Shown: in pieces, positions 15,492-24,735 of the stretch
Layout of the letters: each line of letters opens with the position of its first letter
Numbering within the stretch: position 1 is the stretch's first letter
Source of the DNA: JABDLO01 sp041749255
Lineage (GTDB): Bacteria > Bacteroidota > Bacteroidia > Chitinophagales > Saprospiraceae
Direction: 5' to 3'
Assembly (NCBI GenBank): GCA_041749255.1
Contig: JBGTBR010000025.1
Location: 62,001 to 126,000, forward strand
DNA: 64,000 bases
Position numbers and translations under genes: made by a program
The notes under the pieces: model-generated
The model's database searches: none
What the model saw: only the letters and a program-made list of their open reading frames with translations
Told to the model about the DNA's origin: nothing

Positions 15492-16478
15492 CTATTTTCG
15501 ACGCTCCTTTACCTCCTGTAAATTAAACAGATAAGTTTTTTTCAGACCTTCGCGGATCTTGACACTCCCGGTGTAACCAAGCCATTCAGATGCAAGGGTG
15601 ATATCTGCCAAACTATGAGGGATGTCTCCCTCTCGATAGGAGCCATGAGTAGCCTCTACGGTACATCCTGTGATTTCCTTAATGAACTTCCATAAAGTAT
15701 TGAGGTCTGTCTTTTCTCCGCAGGCAACATTAAAAATCCGGTGTTCTGGTGGGATAACCTTGCGTGTAAACAAAGCATTTATATTGGCTTCCACGGCATT
15801 GTCTATGTAGGTAAAATCCCGGCTATAAGTACCATCTCCGTTTATGATGGGTGAAGTATTTTCTAAGGCTGCCTTTACAAAAAGCGGAATGACTGCTGCA
15901 TAGGGGCCATTGGGATCTTGTCTTGGCCCGAACACATTAAAATACCGTAGTCCGATGTATTCGATTCCGTACATTAGGCTAAATACTCCTGCGTACAGTT
16001 CATTCACATATTTCGTAACAGCATAGGGAGAAAGTGGATTGCCAATGGTTTTTTCCATCTTGGGAAGGTCTTTGCTGTCACCATACGTCGAGGAGGATGC
16101 TGCGTATATGACCCTTCTAATATTATGATATGCTGCTGCCTGAAATATATGGAGCGTACCCGTAATATTCACAGCATTGGTCGTCAGAGGATCTTCTATA
16201 CTTCTGGGTACGGAACCCAGTGCAGCTTGGTGAGAGATCAAATCCATCCCCTCGCAGGCTCTTTGACATGTATTATAATCGCGGATGTCGCCCTCTATAA
16301 ATTCAAACTGGGAATGTAGCATGAAAGGTTCTATATTCCTTTTAAATCCAGTCGAAAGGTTGTCGAGTACCCGCACGATTCCCACTCTTTCATCGCGTAA
16401 CAATGCTTCTGCCAAATGGCTTCCTATAAAACCGGCACCACCGGTGAGGAGAATGTTTATATTTTTTGTCTTTGTCAA
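15492..16478 (-). CDS. wbpP: UDP-N-acetylglucosamine 4-epimerase, WbpP type
   Basis: This 328-residue SDR epimerase has GGAGFIG at residues 13-19 and Tyr152-xxx-Lys156. The family-typical strings 'HQAALGSVPRSIEDP' and 'GLRYFNVFGPRQDPNG' mark WbpP-like enzymes, which interconvert UDP-GlcNAc and UDP-GalNAc. The next gene upstream encodes a TviB/WbpO-type dehydrogenase, the usual partner for making UDP-GalNAcA. No ATG is available, so a TTG at 16478 is the probable start. Confidence 0.87.
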   Translation of the reverse strand: MTKTKNINILLTGGAGFIGSHLAEALLRDERVGIVRVLDNLSTGFKRNIEPFMLHSQFEFIEGDIRDYNTCQRACEGMDLISHQAALGSVPRSIEDPLTTNAVNITGTLHIFQAAAYHNIRRVIYAASSSTYGDSKDLPKMEKTIGNPLSPYAVTKYVNELYAGVFSLMYGIEYIGLRYFNVFGPRQDPNGPYAAVIPLFVKAALENTSPIINGDGTYSRDFTYIDNAVEANINALFTRKVIPPEHRIFNVACGEKTDLNTLWKFIKEITGCTVEATHGSYREGDIPHSLADITLASEWLGYTGSVKIREGLKKTYLFNLQEVKERRK

Positions 16479-16544
16479 TTTATGAATTAGAAAAAATTAA
16501 ACTGTTAATTACCTCAATCATGCCTCTTATCCAGAATACAAAGA

Positions 16545-17822
16545 TCAAAGTCTTCCATCCACCATCTCTTTAGGAAGAAAGGATTTTACATCGTAAACTA
16601 TGCAATTTTCTTTTTTCAGCGATTCGAGGGGGAGAGATAAAAATGTCTTATGAGCTACTGTCAAAATGATGGCATCATAAGATTGGTCTGGTAAAACATT
16701 GGTTGAATGCACGCCATATTCTGTATGCACGTCCTGAGGGTTAGCCCAGGGATCGTATATATCGATATCCAGATGGTAGGTTTTCAATTCGCGGTATATA
16801 TCGATGGCTCTCGTATTGCGAATATCAGGGCAATTTTCTTTAAAAGTTATTCCCAGGAGAAGAATACGACTGTTTTTAACAGAGACACTCTTTTTTAGCA
16901 TGAGCTTGATGATCTCGGTGGCAATAAACTGACCCATGGAATTATTGAGCCTTCTTCCTGCCAGAATGATCTCAGGGTGATAACCAGCTTCTTCTGCTTT
17001 CTGAGCCAGGTAATACGGGTCTACGCCAATGCAATGACCACCTACAAGACCCGGTTTAAAAGGGAGGAAATTCCATTTGGTTGCAGCCGCCTCCAACACC
17101 TCTGTTGTGTCAATCTGTAGTCGATTAAAAATTTTTGCCAGTTCATTGACGAAGGCAATATTGATATCCCTTTGTGCATTCTCTATTACTTTTGCTGCTT
17201 CGGCAACCCTTATACTCGATGCTTTAAATGTTCCTGCCTGGATGATAGATGCATACAGATTGTCTATAAATTCAGCAGCCTCCGGAGTAGATCCCGAGGT
17301 AACCTTCAGTATTTTTGTCACGGTATGTTCTTTATCACCGGGATTGATTCTTTCGGGAGAGTATCCGGCAAAAAAGTCAATATTAAACCTCAGTCCAGAT
17401 TCCTTTTCCAGGATGGGTACACAATCTTCTTCTGTCGCTCCGGGATAAACAGTCGATTCGTAGATGACATAATCACCTTTTTTTAATACTGATCCCACGG
17501 CCTCGCTGGCTTTGAGAAGAGGAGTCAATACCGGCCGGTTGTTCTTATCAGTGGGTGTAGGTACTGTGATGATGTAAACACTTGCAGAAGCTATGTCATC
17601 AAGAGAAGATGTTATGGTTAAACCTGCGGAATCAGATTCGGAAATCATTACTTTTTTAAGCACCTCACTGTCTACTTCCAGTGTATGGTCTTTGTACCGA
17701 TTTAGTTCTGAAATACGCTGTGTATTGATATCGTACCCGGTAACCTGGTATTTTTTGGCAAATTCTACGGCAAGGGGTAAACCTACGTAGCCCAGACCGA
17801 TAACGGCTATTTTATATGGCAT
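16545..17822 (-). CDS. UDP-N-acetyl-hexosamine 6-dehydrogenase, TviB/WbpO type
   Basis: This 425-residue nucleotide-sugar dehydrogenase performs two-step NAD oxidation of C6 to a uronic acid. The N-terminal Rossmann motif GLGYVG is at residues 9-14. The catalytic cysteine is in 'GGHCIGVDPYYL' near 263, and the C-terminal UDP-binding domain contains 'GITFKENCPDIRNT'. Overall it resembles TviB/WbpO (UDP-GlcNAc or UDP-GalNAc) more than UDP-glucose dehydrogenases. It could supply UDP-GlcNAcA to the WbpB-E-D set downstream in the pathway, UDP-GalNAcA to the capsule, or both. Confidence 0.88.
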   Translation of the reverse strand: MPYKIAVIGLGYVGLPLAVEFAKKYQVTGYDINTQRISELNRYKDHTLEVDSEVLKKVMISESDSAGLTITSSLDDIASASVYIITVPTPTDKNNRPVLTPLLKASEAVGSVLKKGDYVIYESTVYPGATEEDCVPILEKESGLRFNIDFFAGYSPERINPGDKEHTVTKILKVTSGSTPEAAEFIDNLYASIIQAGTFKASSIRVAEAAKVIENAQRDINIAFVNELAKIFNRLQIDTTEVLEAAATKWNFLPFKPGLVGGHCIGVDPYYLAQKAEEAGYHPEIILAGRRLNNSMGQFIATEIIKLMLKKSVSVKNSRILLLGITFKENCPDIRNTRAIDIYRELKTYHLDIDIYDPWANPQDVHTEYGVHSTNVLPDQSYDAIILTVAHKTFLSLPLESLKKENCIVYDVKSFLPKEMVDGRL

Positions 17823-17920
17823 TTTTTGAGGTGTTCATCTGTTTAAAATTGTTTCGTCCAGTGGTTTTGTCATGATTTTTGCCCAAAGGGGACAAAAATC
17901 CCGTCAAAACTAAGACTCTT

Positions 17921-18030
17921 TCATATCATAACCTGGGCTGAAGCCCAAGGCTAGTCATATTTCGCTCCTTCAGAGCTTTTTTTAATCATACTTCTTTGTT
18001 TCCTATCCCCGTCATGTGAGTTTCATCATT
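17921..18030. repeat. Dispersed palindromic repeat, copy A (about 100 bp)
   Basis: It contains the palindrome CTGGGCTGAAGCCCA, then TCATATTTCGCTCCTTCAGAGC and a T-run, closely matching copy B at 19775-19880 over about 100 bp. Both copies lie in spacers of the nucleotide-sugar genes. It resembles REP/BIME-type elements. The hairpin and T-run might also act as a weak terminator on the plus strand, but the operon reads the other way. Confidence 0.75.
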
Positions 18031-18066
18031 TTTTAAAGAGGGACTTCTTCCAAAGCTTATCAGGTT

Positions 18067-19035
18067 TCAGGAAAATGGGTGTTCATTAAGAGGTAACCCG
18101 GCAAATGGATGGGCATCTTCCCCTAAATTGCTGATGTCCTTTGTTCTGATTTGGTGAACCAAATCAATAGCGTTTCTCGCTTCCTTTAACCCGAATCCAC
18201 CACCATTGAGAATGTCGCTATAACTTGCAGTATGGAGATCTTCAAAACCGGTTGTAAATTCTAACTCTTCGTCTTCAATTTTGATGGAGCGGAACGTTCG
18301 TTTCTTGGCCGCTTTTACTTCAGGAGGCAGTGTATCGTAATGGATACTCAAAAACCACCTTACCCGGGCTTTGTCCAATTCTAAATACCCCGCCGCCCGA
18401 TCATGAGTGCTGATGTGGACTTTATTTTCTTTTACTGACCCAAATATCCATTGGAGCATATCAAAAAAATGCACACCGATATTGGTGGCTATGCCTCCTG
18501 ATTTTTCTTGCCTGCCCTTCCAGGACGCGTAGTACCATAACCCGCGTGATGTGATATAAGTAAGATCAACATCAAATACTTTATGAGGAGGGCTTGCGGC
18601 TATCTTTTCTTTCAATGCCATGATAGTGGGATGAAGCCGCAATTGTAAAATATTAAATACCCGATGATTGCTTTCCTGTTCGATTTCTTCCAGGGCATCC
18701 AGATTCCATGGATTCAGGACAACGGGTTTTTCGCAAATGACGTCTGCTCCGTATCTCAATCCAAAACGGATATGGGCATCGTGAAGGTAGTTTGGACTGC
18801 AAATGCTGATGTAATCTACTTTTTCACCACGGCGTTTCAGTTTTTCCAAATGCCTGTCGAATCTTTCGAATTCAGTAAAAAAGGAGGCATTGGGAAAATA
18901 GCTATCTATAACCCCTACAGAATCATTGGGATCCACGGCAGCTATGAGTTGATGGCCTGTATCCAAAATCGCCCGCATATGCCGGGGCGCAATATAGCCT
19001 GAAGCCCCTATGAGAGCAAATTTTTTTATTGACAT
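18067..19035 (-). CDS. wbpB: Gfo/Idh/MocA oxidoreductase, WbpB/WlbA type
   Basis: This roughly 322-residue NAD-dependent dehydrogenase oxidises C3 of UDP-GlcNAcA, the step before transamination to the 2,3-diamino sugar. The N-terminus 'FALIGASGYIAPRHMRAI' and the 'CEKPVVLNPW' motif (EKP) are typical, as is 'GIATNIGVHFFDMLQWIFG'. The frame is open to a TTG at 19047, but ATG 19035 ('MSIKKFALIG') is preferred. The two genes upstream encode the matching acetyltransferase and aminotransferase, so the B-D-E set for UDP-GlcNAc3NAcA is complete. Confidence 0.88.
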   Translation of the reverse strand: MSIKKFALIGASGYIAPRHMRAILDTGHQLIAAVDPNDSVGVIDSYFPNASFFTEFERFDRHLEKLKRRGEKVDYISICSPNYLHDAHIRFGLRYGADVICEKPVVLNPWNLDALEEIEQESNHRVFNILQLRLHPTIMALKEKIAASPPHKVFDVDLTYITSRGLWYYASWKGRQEKSGGIATNIGVHFFDMLQWIFGSVKENKVHISTHDRAAGYLELDKARVRWFLSIHYDTLPPEVKAAKKRTFRSIKIEDEELEFTTGFEDLHTASYSDILNGGGFGLKEARNAIDLVHQIRTKDISNLGEDAHPFAGLPLNEHPFS

Positions 19036-19135
19036 ATCAGAAGGCAATAATGAATTTGGTTATTAATTATTTTCATTTTCATTTTATAGCTTATAGCTGC
19101 TGAGGTAAAAACAAAGAAGAGGAGTCATACCTTGC

Positions 19136-19768
19136 TCAGTTGTCCTGACATTTAAATACCACAATAGTTTCAGCTATTTTTAATTGATACATATCACCGC
19201 TTTCAGGGCAAACCGCTTTTCCTTCTTGGTCAAAGTGTAAGCGATGGCCGTACTCGCTCATCCAACCCACTTGTCTTGCAGGATTTCCAATCATGAGCGC
19301 ATAATCTGGTACTTCTTTTGTAATGACTGCTCCAGCACCAATAAAGGCGTATTTGCCAATATGGTGTCCACATACAATGGTAGCATTAGCACCTATACTG
19401 GCTCCTTTTCCCACGTGGGTACTAAGGTAATGACCTCTTCGTACAACGGAACTTCGCGGATTGAGCACGTTGGTAAAAACCATGGAAGGACCGAGAAAAA
19501 CATCATCCTCGCAAATGACACCCGTGTATATAGATACATTGTTTTGCACTTTGACATTTTGCCCGAGTACCACCTCTGGCGAAACAACCACATTTTGGCC
19601 AATATTACAATTTCTACCCAGAACGGCTCCTGGCATGATGTGGCTGAAATGCCAGATTTTAGTTCCTTCGCCTATCTGGCATCCTTCGTCTATACAGGCC
19701 GTATCGTGTGCAAAGTATTTGTCTTTCATTTGTTTAAAATCTAGGGACGATTGGTTTTGTTTTGTCAT
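19136..19768 (-). CDS. wbpD: UDP-GlcNAc3NA N-acetyltransferase, WbpD/WlbB type
   Basis: This 210-residue left-handed beta-helix acetyltransferase has hexapeptide repeats through residues 25-170, with 'NPRSSVVRRGHYLSTHVGKGASIGANATIVCG' features of the WbpD/WlbB family. It acetylates the 3-amino group made by the adjacent aminotransferase. The C-terminal tail 'LHFDQEGKAVCPESG' is also family-typical. It starts at ATG 19768. Confidence 0.9.
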   Translation of the reverse strand: MTKQNQSSLDFKQMKDKYFAHDTACIDEGCQIGEGTKIWHFSHIMPGAVLGRNCNIGQNVVVSPEVVLGQNVKVQNNVSIYTGVICEDDVFLGPSMVFTNVLNPRSSVVRRGHYLSTHVGKGASIGANATIVCGHHIGKYAFIGAGAVITKEVPDYALMIGNPARQVGWMSEYGHRLHFDQEGKAVCPESGDMYQLKIAETIVVFKCQDN

Positions 19769-19774
19769 AATTTT

Positions 19775-19880
19775 TTCATATCCTAACCCTGGGCTTCAGC
19801 CCAGGGTTATTCATATTTCACTCCTTCAGAGCTTTTTTTTAATCATTCTACTTAGTGTCCAAGCCCTTCATGGGTGTTTC
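19775..19880. repeat. Dispersed palindromic repeat, copy B (about 100 bp)
   Basis: It has the near-perfect palindrome CCCTGGGCTTCAGCCCAGGG followed by TCATATTTCACTCCTTCAGAGC and a run of T. It aligns with copy A (17921-18030) over its whole length with scattered substitutions. Confidence 0.75.
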
Positions 19881-21018
19881 AAATTTTGAAAAAGGAAGTT
19901 ACCCTTTCAATGATATAATCAAGAGTAGACTGATCCATCTCCGTATGAATGGGCAGGGATAAAACAGATGCACATAATTTTTCTGTGACGGGTAGTGGCG
20001 ATCCTTTGTAGTAATGCTCAAAAGCTTTTTGTCTATATAGGGGAATGGGATAATAAATCATAGAAGGTATCCCTGCGTCAGCGAGATACTGTTGCAAGTC
20101 ATCTCTTTTTCCATTTTCCACGATGAGGGTATATTGGTGAAAAACATGGGTAGAACGATTGAGTCTTTGTGGAGTTTTTATTCCATCAAGAGATCGGAAT
20201 GCCTTGTCATATGCTCCGGCTACAAATTGTCTGGCTTCGTTATATCTGTCCAAATATCGAAGTTTGACTAACAAAACAGCTGCCTGAAGTGTGTCCAGCC
20301 TGGAATTGCAACCAACTATATCGTGATGATATTTTTTTACCTGACCGTGGTTAGCGATCATTCTAATCTTATCTGCCAAATTTTTATCTCCGGTCATCAG
20401 AGCTCCGCCGTCCCCAAAGCAACCCAAATTTTTGGAGGGAAAAAATGAAACACATCCTATGTGCCCCATCGTGCCTGTACTTTTTGTTTTTTCATCTTTG
20501 AAAGTGTACTGTGCACCTATGGCCTGAGCATTGTCTTCTATTACATATACATTGTTCTTTTTGGCCAGATCATGGATATCTTCCATATCAGCACTTTGCC
20601 CGAATAAATGTACCGGTACAATAGCTTTGGTAGCCGGTGTAATTTCTTTTTCGATATCTTTTGCCCTCACATTAAAAGTTTTGGGATCCACATCCACCAT
20701 CACCGGTTTGAGATTCAGGAGGGCGATCACCTCAGCGGTAGCTACATAAGTAAAAGCCGGCACTATGACTTCGTCACCGGGTTTTAGATCCAGAGCCATG
20801 AGAGCTATCTGAAGAGCGTCTGTACCATTGGCGCACGTAATGACATTCTCTGCATCCAGGTAATCTGAAAGGCTTTCTTCCAATGCGGCCACTTCAGGGC
20901 CCTTTATAAAGCGGGCACTTTCCAAAACCTGGTATATGGCTTCGTCGATTTCGCTTTTGATTTGGTGATACTGGCCGATAAGATCGACCATTTGGATATT
21001 TTTCACAGGAAAAGTCAC
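19879..21018 (-). CDS. wbpE: PLP-dependent sugar aminotransferase, WbpE/WlbC type
   Basis: This 379-residue DegT/DnrJ/EryC1 aminotransferase has the PLP lysine at Lys196 in 'SFFPSKNLGCFGDGG', with 'CANGTDALQIAL' and 'VIEDNAQAIGA' as cofactor and substrate motifs. It transfers the amino group to C3 of the 3-keto sugar made by WbpB. The frame starts at GTG 21018, with a possible ATG ten codons in ('MVDLIGQY'). It forms a block with the WbpD and WbpB genes. Confidence 0.9.
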   Translation of the reverse strand: MTFPVKNIQMVDLIGQYHQIKSEIDEAIYQVLESARFIKGPEVAALEESLSDYLDAENVITCANGTDALQIALMALDLKPGDEVIVPAFTYVATAEVIALLNLKPVMVDVDPKTFNVRAKDIEKEITPATKAIVPVHLFGQSADMEDIHDLAKKNNVYVIEDNAQAIGAQYTFKDEKTKSTGTMGHIGCVSFFPSKNLGCFGDGGALMTGDKNLADKIRMIANHGQVKKYHHDIVGCNSRLDTLQAAVLLVKLRYLDRYNEARQFVAGAYDKAFRSLDGIKTPQRLNRSTHVFHQYTLIVENGKRDDLQQYLADAGIPSMIYYPIPLYRQKAFEHYYKGSPLPVTEKLCASVLSLPIHTEMDQSTLDYIIERVTSFFKI

Positions 21019-21045
21019 TTTAGATGTGATTCTGATGACAAGTCT

Positions 21046-22125
21046 CTACCGGTTTTCATACATCCTGGAATAGTATTCTCTGTACTGGCCTGAAGTCACA
21101 CTTTCAAGCCAGGAGGTATTATTCAGGTACCAGTCTATCGTCATGGATAATCCTTCTTCAAAGGAGTGTTCAGGTTTCCACCCTAATTCGCGTTCGATCT
21201 TAGAGGCGTCGATGGCATATCTGAGATCGTGTCCGGGCCGGTCTTTTACATAGGTGATTAAAGTTTCAGATTGCCCTTTCTTTCTGTCGAGGCGTTCATC
21301 CATTATCCTGCACAGGGTGCGAATAAGGTCAATATTTGACCATTCATTATGGCCGCCAATATTGTATGTTTCTCCGGATTTGCCTTTATGCAGGATTAAA
21401 TCAATGGCTTCTGCATGGTCGCCGACATAGAGCCAGTCTCTTACATTTTCGCCTTTGCCATACACTGGAAGGGCTTTCTGTTGGATAATATTTCGAATAA
21501 AAAGAGGAATCAATTTTTCAGGGAATTGATATGGGCCATAATTATTGGAGCAATTGGAAATAACTACCGGCAAATGATAAGTATGATAAAATGCGCGTAC
21601 CAGATGGTCTGATCCGGCTTTAGAAGCAGAGTAAGGGCTTCGTGGATCATAAGGTGTGGATTCGGTGAAATATCCACCATCCATAGGCAGACTGCCATAC
21701 ACCTCATCGGTAGAGATATGATAAAACAAATGATCATTCGGATCGTGGATCCAGTTTTCTTTGGCAGCAAGCAGAAGATTAGATGTGCCTATGAGATTGG
21801 TTCTGACAAAAATCAACGGGTCTTCTATAGAACGGTCAACATGGGATTCAGCTGCCAGGTGAATGACGTGGGTAATTTTTTGCTCATGAAATACCGTTCG
21901 TACCAGATTCTCATCCGTAATGCATCCGCGGATGAACGTGTAGTTGGAACGATTTTCTACCTCATGGAGATTTTCAAGATTGCCGGCATAGGTTAATTTA
22001 TCCAAATTGATAATACGGTATTGCGGATATAAATTAACCAGGCGGCGTACTACATGAGAACCTATAAAACCGGCACCACCTGTAATGAGTATATTTTTAT
22101 TATTTAATTTATCGGACTTCATCAT
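21046..22125 (-). CDS. rfbB: dTDP-glucose 4,6-dehydratase
   Basis: This 359-residue SDR dehydratase makes dTDP-4-keto-6-deoxyglucose, precursor of rhamnose and other deoxysugars. It has GGAGFIGSH from residue 16, 'HLAAESHVDRSI', 'STDEVYGSL' with the catalytic Asp-Glu, and Tyr-xxx-Lys in 'SPYSASKAGSDH'. RfbA, RfbC and RfbD genes are not in the window, so they must be elsewhere or past the left edge. It is 27 bases upstream of the wbpE start. Confidence 0.93.
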   Translation of the reverse strand: MMKSDKLNNKNILITGGAGFIGSHVVRRLVNLYPQYRIINLDKLTYAGNLENLHEVENRSNYTFIRGCITDENLVRTVFHEQKITHVIHLAAESHVDRSIEDPLIFVRTNLIGTSNLLLAAKENWIHDPNDHLFYHISTDEVYGSLPMDGGYFTESTPYDPRSPYSASKAGSDHLVRAFYHTYHLPVVISNCSNNYGPYQFPEKLIPLFIRNIIQQKALPVYGKGENVRDWLYVGDHAEAIDLILHKGKSGETYNIGGHNEWSNIDLIRTLCRIMDERLDRKKGQSETLITYVKDRPGHDLRYAIDASKIERELGWKPEHSFEEGLSMTIDWYLNNTSWLESVTSGQYREYYSRMYENR

Positions 22126-22185
22126 TGTATATCTGACAGGAAGGTTTTGAGGTTATTTTTATAAAGAAAAGGGAGATTAGATTCT

Positions 22186-23499
22186 TTACATGGAAAAGGG
22201 GCGGCCTATAGAAAAATAGTCGAAGCCCAGTTGCAGCATCCTCTCCGGAACAAATACGTTTCTCCCGTCAAAAACAGCAGGGTGTCTCATGTTTGATTTC
22301 ATCTGGCTGTATTCGGGAGTTCGGAAAACACTCCATTCTGTAATAACGGCAAGGGCATCAGCATCATTAAGTATATCGTATTGGTTGTCGCCGTATTCGA
22401 GTTTTTTACCAAACAGGACTTTTACATTATCCATGGCTTCGGGATCAAAAACCCTGACTTTAGCACCGGCGGTTAACAAATCTTCAATAATTGTAAGGGC
22501 TGGTGCTTCGCGAATATCATCGGTGTTGGGTTTAAAAGCCAAGCCCCATATAGCGATTGTTTTATTTTTGATCTCTTCACCAAAATAGGCAATGATTCTT
22601 GCAGAAAGGATGTGTTTTTGCAAGCGGTTTACCTCCATGACGGCATTCAATATTTTAAATTCGTATGAAGATTGTGCCGCAGTGATTGCCAGAGCCTGCA
22701 CATCTTTGGGAAAACACGAGCCCCCGTAGCCGACACCGGGAAATAGAAATCTTTTTCCGATCCGGGTATCACTGCCCATACCCATGCGCACCATGTCCAC
22801 GTTTGCCCCTACTTTATCGCAGAGATTAGCGATTTCATTCATAAAACTGATACGGGTTGCCAGGTAGGCATTGGCCGCATATTTCGTCATTTCAGCACTT
22901 CTTTCATCCATGAAAAGTACCGGGTTCCCCTGTCTGACAAAGGGCTCATATAACATTTTCATAACCTCCTTTGCCCTTTCAGAAGAGGTACCAATAACGA
23001 CCCGATCGGGTTTCATAAAGTCATCTACAGCTACCCCCTCACGCAGAAATTCCGGATTGGAAACGACATCAAATAGTGAAGGATATAAATCAATGGACAA
23101 GACTGCTGCGACTTTCTCTGCTGTACCCACCGGAACTGTACTTTTATCGACAATGACAGTATACTCAGTGATCATGTGGGATAATTGCCCAGCCACTTTG
23201 AGTACATAGGAAAGATCAGCAGAACCATCATCGCCGGGAGGAGTTGGCAAAGCGAGAAATATCACTTGCGAATTTTGGATACCCTTTTTGAGGTCGGTAG
23301 TGAAAGTAAGCCTTCCCTGCCTTGTGTTTCTTTCAAAAAGTATATCCAGGCCGGGTTCATATATAGGAATTTTTCCTTTGTTTAACTTTTGTACCTTTTT
23401 CTCGTCAATATCTACACACACTACATGATTGCCGGTTTCTGCAAAACACGTGCCCGATACGAGGCCTACATAACCTGTTCCTACAACTGTAATATTCAT
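22186..23499 (-). CDS. ugd: UDP-glucose 6-dehydrogenase
   Basis: This 437-residue enzyme oxidises UDP-glucose to UDP-glucuronate. It has the Rossmann GTGYVGLVSG from residue 7, the catalytic cysteine in 'GYGGSCFPKDV' near 262, and 'WGLAFKPNTDDIREAP' in the C-terminal domain. It is the first biosynthetic gene after UpxY and feeds the UDP-glucuronate epimerase. It is distinct from the TviB/WbpO-type dehydrogenase at 16.5 kb. Confidence 0.94.
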   Translation of the reverse strand: MNITVVGTGYVGLVSGTCFAETGNHVVCVDIDEKKVQKLNKGKIPIYEPGLDILFERNTRQGRLTFTTDLKKGIQNSQVIFLALPTPPGDDGSADLSYVLKVAGQLSHMITEYTVIVDKSTVPVGTAEKVAAVLSIDLYPSLFDVVSNPEFLREGVAVDDFMKPDRVVIGTSSERAKEVMKMLYEPFVRQGNPVLFMDERSAEMTKYAANAYLATRISFMNEIANLCDKVGANVDMVRMGMGSDTRIGKRFLFPGVGYGGSCFPKDVQALAITAAQSSYEFKILNAVMEVNRLQKHILSARIIAYFGEEIKNKTIAIWGLAFKPNTDDIREAPALTIIEDLLTAGAKVRVFDPEAMDNVKVLFGKKLEYGDNQYDILNDADALAVITEWSVFRTPEYSQMKSNMRHPAVFDGRNVFVPERMLQLGFDYFSIGRPFSM

Positions 23500-23630
23500 T
23501 TATCCGGAAGTTTGATTTATTGGGCGCCAATATACGTATAAATTCAGGTACGGATATGGCTTCGCCATTGATAAGTCGCATTGACTTGATCCAAAAAATA
23601 CATCATTAAAAATAGGATACCTGAATGAAA

Positions 23631-24206
23631 TCAGGTACCATATTGTATGTCGACCGGCTTTAGTAAGTTTCGGTCTATATCCATATGTAGTTGATATCCA
23701 ATACTTTGAAGTTCAACTACAAAAGTGTTTTTACCTTTTTGCTCTACGAGATTGCCCCGAATCCCCGTAAGTGTGCCGCCAATGATTTCCACCGGCATAC
23801 CCGACTGAAATTCCTGGATGTCGCTTGTAATTTCTACGACTTCTCCGACAACGCGTTTGATCATTTGTATTTCCTCATCGGGAACGCATATCAGATCTTT
23901 TCTCTGCCGTAAAAATCCAAAGACGTATTCCGTTTCCAGAACCTTTACATATTCGTCTTTGGTAATGTGGACAAATGTGAAGCAATTGATCAGTGGAACG
24001 TTGTATTTTTTAGTTTTCCTGGAATATTTTTTCACCTTTTCAATGAGAGGAATATAAGCAGTAACCCCTTTCTTATGAAGGTGGCGGGCGACATATTTTT
24101 CGCACTTGTATTTAGTCATAACAGCAAACCATCTGGCTTCATTTTCGGCCAGGTGATTGATTGCTACATTTAAGTCATTACCTATTGTACTGTTTCCTTT
24201 TCCCAT
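23631..24206 (-). CDS. UpxY-type NusG-like capsule antiterminator
   Basis: This 191-residue specialised NusG paralogue has an NGN domain ('ARWFAVMTKYKCEKYVARHLHKKG' region, residues 25-130) and a C-terminal KOW-like segment ('MPVEIIGGTLTGIRGNLVE'). UpxY proteins head capsule operons in Bacteroidota and let RNA polymerase read through the long downstream transcript. It overlaps the upstream regulator gene by 25 bases. Its presence supports reading the next 23 kb as one regulated unit. Confidence 0.88.
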   Translation of the reverse strand: MGKGNSTIGNDLNVAINHLAENEARWFAVMTKYKCEKYVARHLHKKGVTAYIPLIEKVKKYSRKTKKYNVPLINCFTFVHITKDEYVKVLETEYVFGFLRQRKDLICVPDEEIQMIKRVVGEVVEITSDIQEFQSGMPVEIIGGTLTGIRGNLVEQKGKNTFVVELQSIGYQLHMDIDRNLLKPVDIQYGT

Positions 24207-24724
24207 AATAAAAGGGGTTCAAGATCCTGGTTTTTCCACGCAATATAATTATCTTCATCTTTGTCAAAAACAACATATCTAACTTTTCTCTTTATCAGTT
24301 TTTCTACTTTTTCAATCAGTTCTATTAAATAACTCTTGTTGATATCGCCGATAAAGACCAGGTCGATGATCTGACTGTCTCTCCCTCTGGCAAAAGCTCC
24401 ACTCACATATACCTTGTCTACTTCTCCCAGGCGTTCGATCACATTTTGAATGATCTTATCAAACCCGATATACTTCATCAATATACTATTGACTTCGCTA
24501 AATAAAGGGTGTTCGATATTGGCCTTAAAATACTTTTTATTACCCTTTGCAAAAGATGCCAGCATGCCGGCTTTTTCAAGGCGATTAAGCTCTAAACGTA
24601 TAGCATTGGACGATTCACCAAATTCGGTTTCCAATCCTCGCAAATAGGAAGTAGTTGAACTATTCAGGAAGAATTTCAACAACAGTTTAATGCGTGTTTT
24701 GGAAGAAATTAATGTCTCTATCAT
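24182..24724 (-). CDS. Winged-helix regulator with nucleotidyltransferase-like domain
   Basis: This 180-residue protein has two parts. Residues 1-80 form an ArsR-like winged helix ('SSTTSYLRGLETEFGESSN', 'LEKAGMLASFAKGNKKYF'). Residues 95-175 resemble a minimal nucleotidyltransferase fold ('VYVSGAFARGRDSQIIDLVF'). In that motif only the second acidic residue of the usual D-x-D pair is kept, so catalysis is doubtful and a sensor role is more likely. It is the first gene of the operon and is translationally coupled to the UpxY-type gene. A 31-bp interrupted palindrome lies over its own probable promoter, which suggests autoregulation. Confidence 0.8.
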   Translation of the reverse strand: MIETLISSKTRIKLLLKFFLNSSTTSYLRGLETEFGESSNAIRLELNRLEKAGMLASFAKGNKKYFKANIEHPLFSEVNSILMKYIGFDKIIQNVIERLGEVDKVYVSGAFARGRDSQIIDLVFIGDINKSYLIELIEKVEKLIKRKVRYVVFDKDEDNYIAWKNQDLEPLLLWEKETVQ

Positions 24725-24735
24725 TAAGAACGAGT

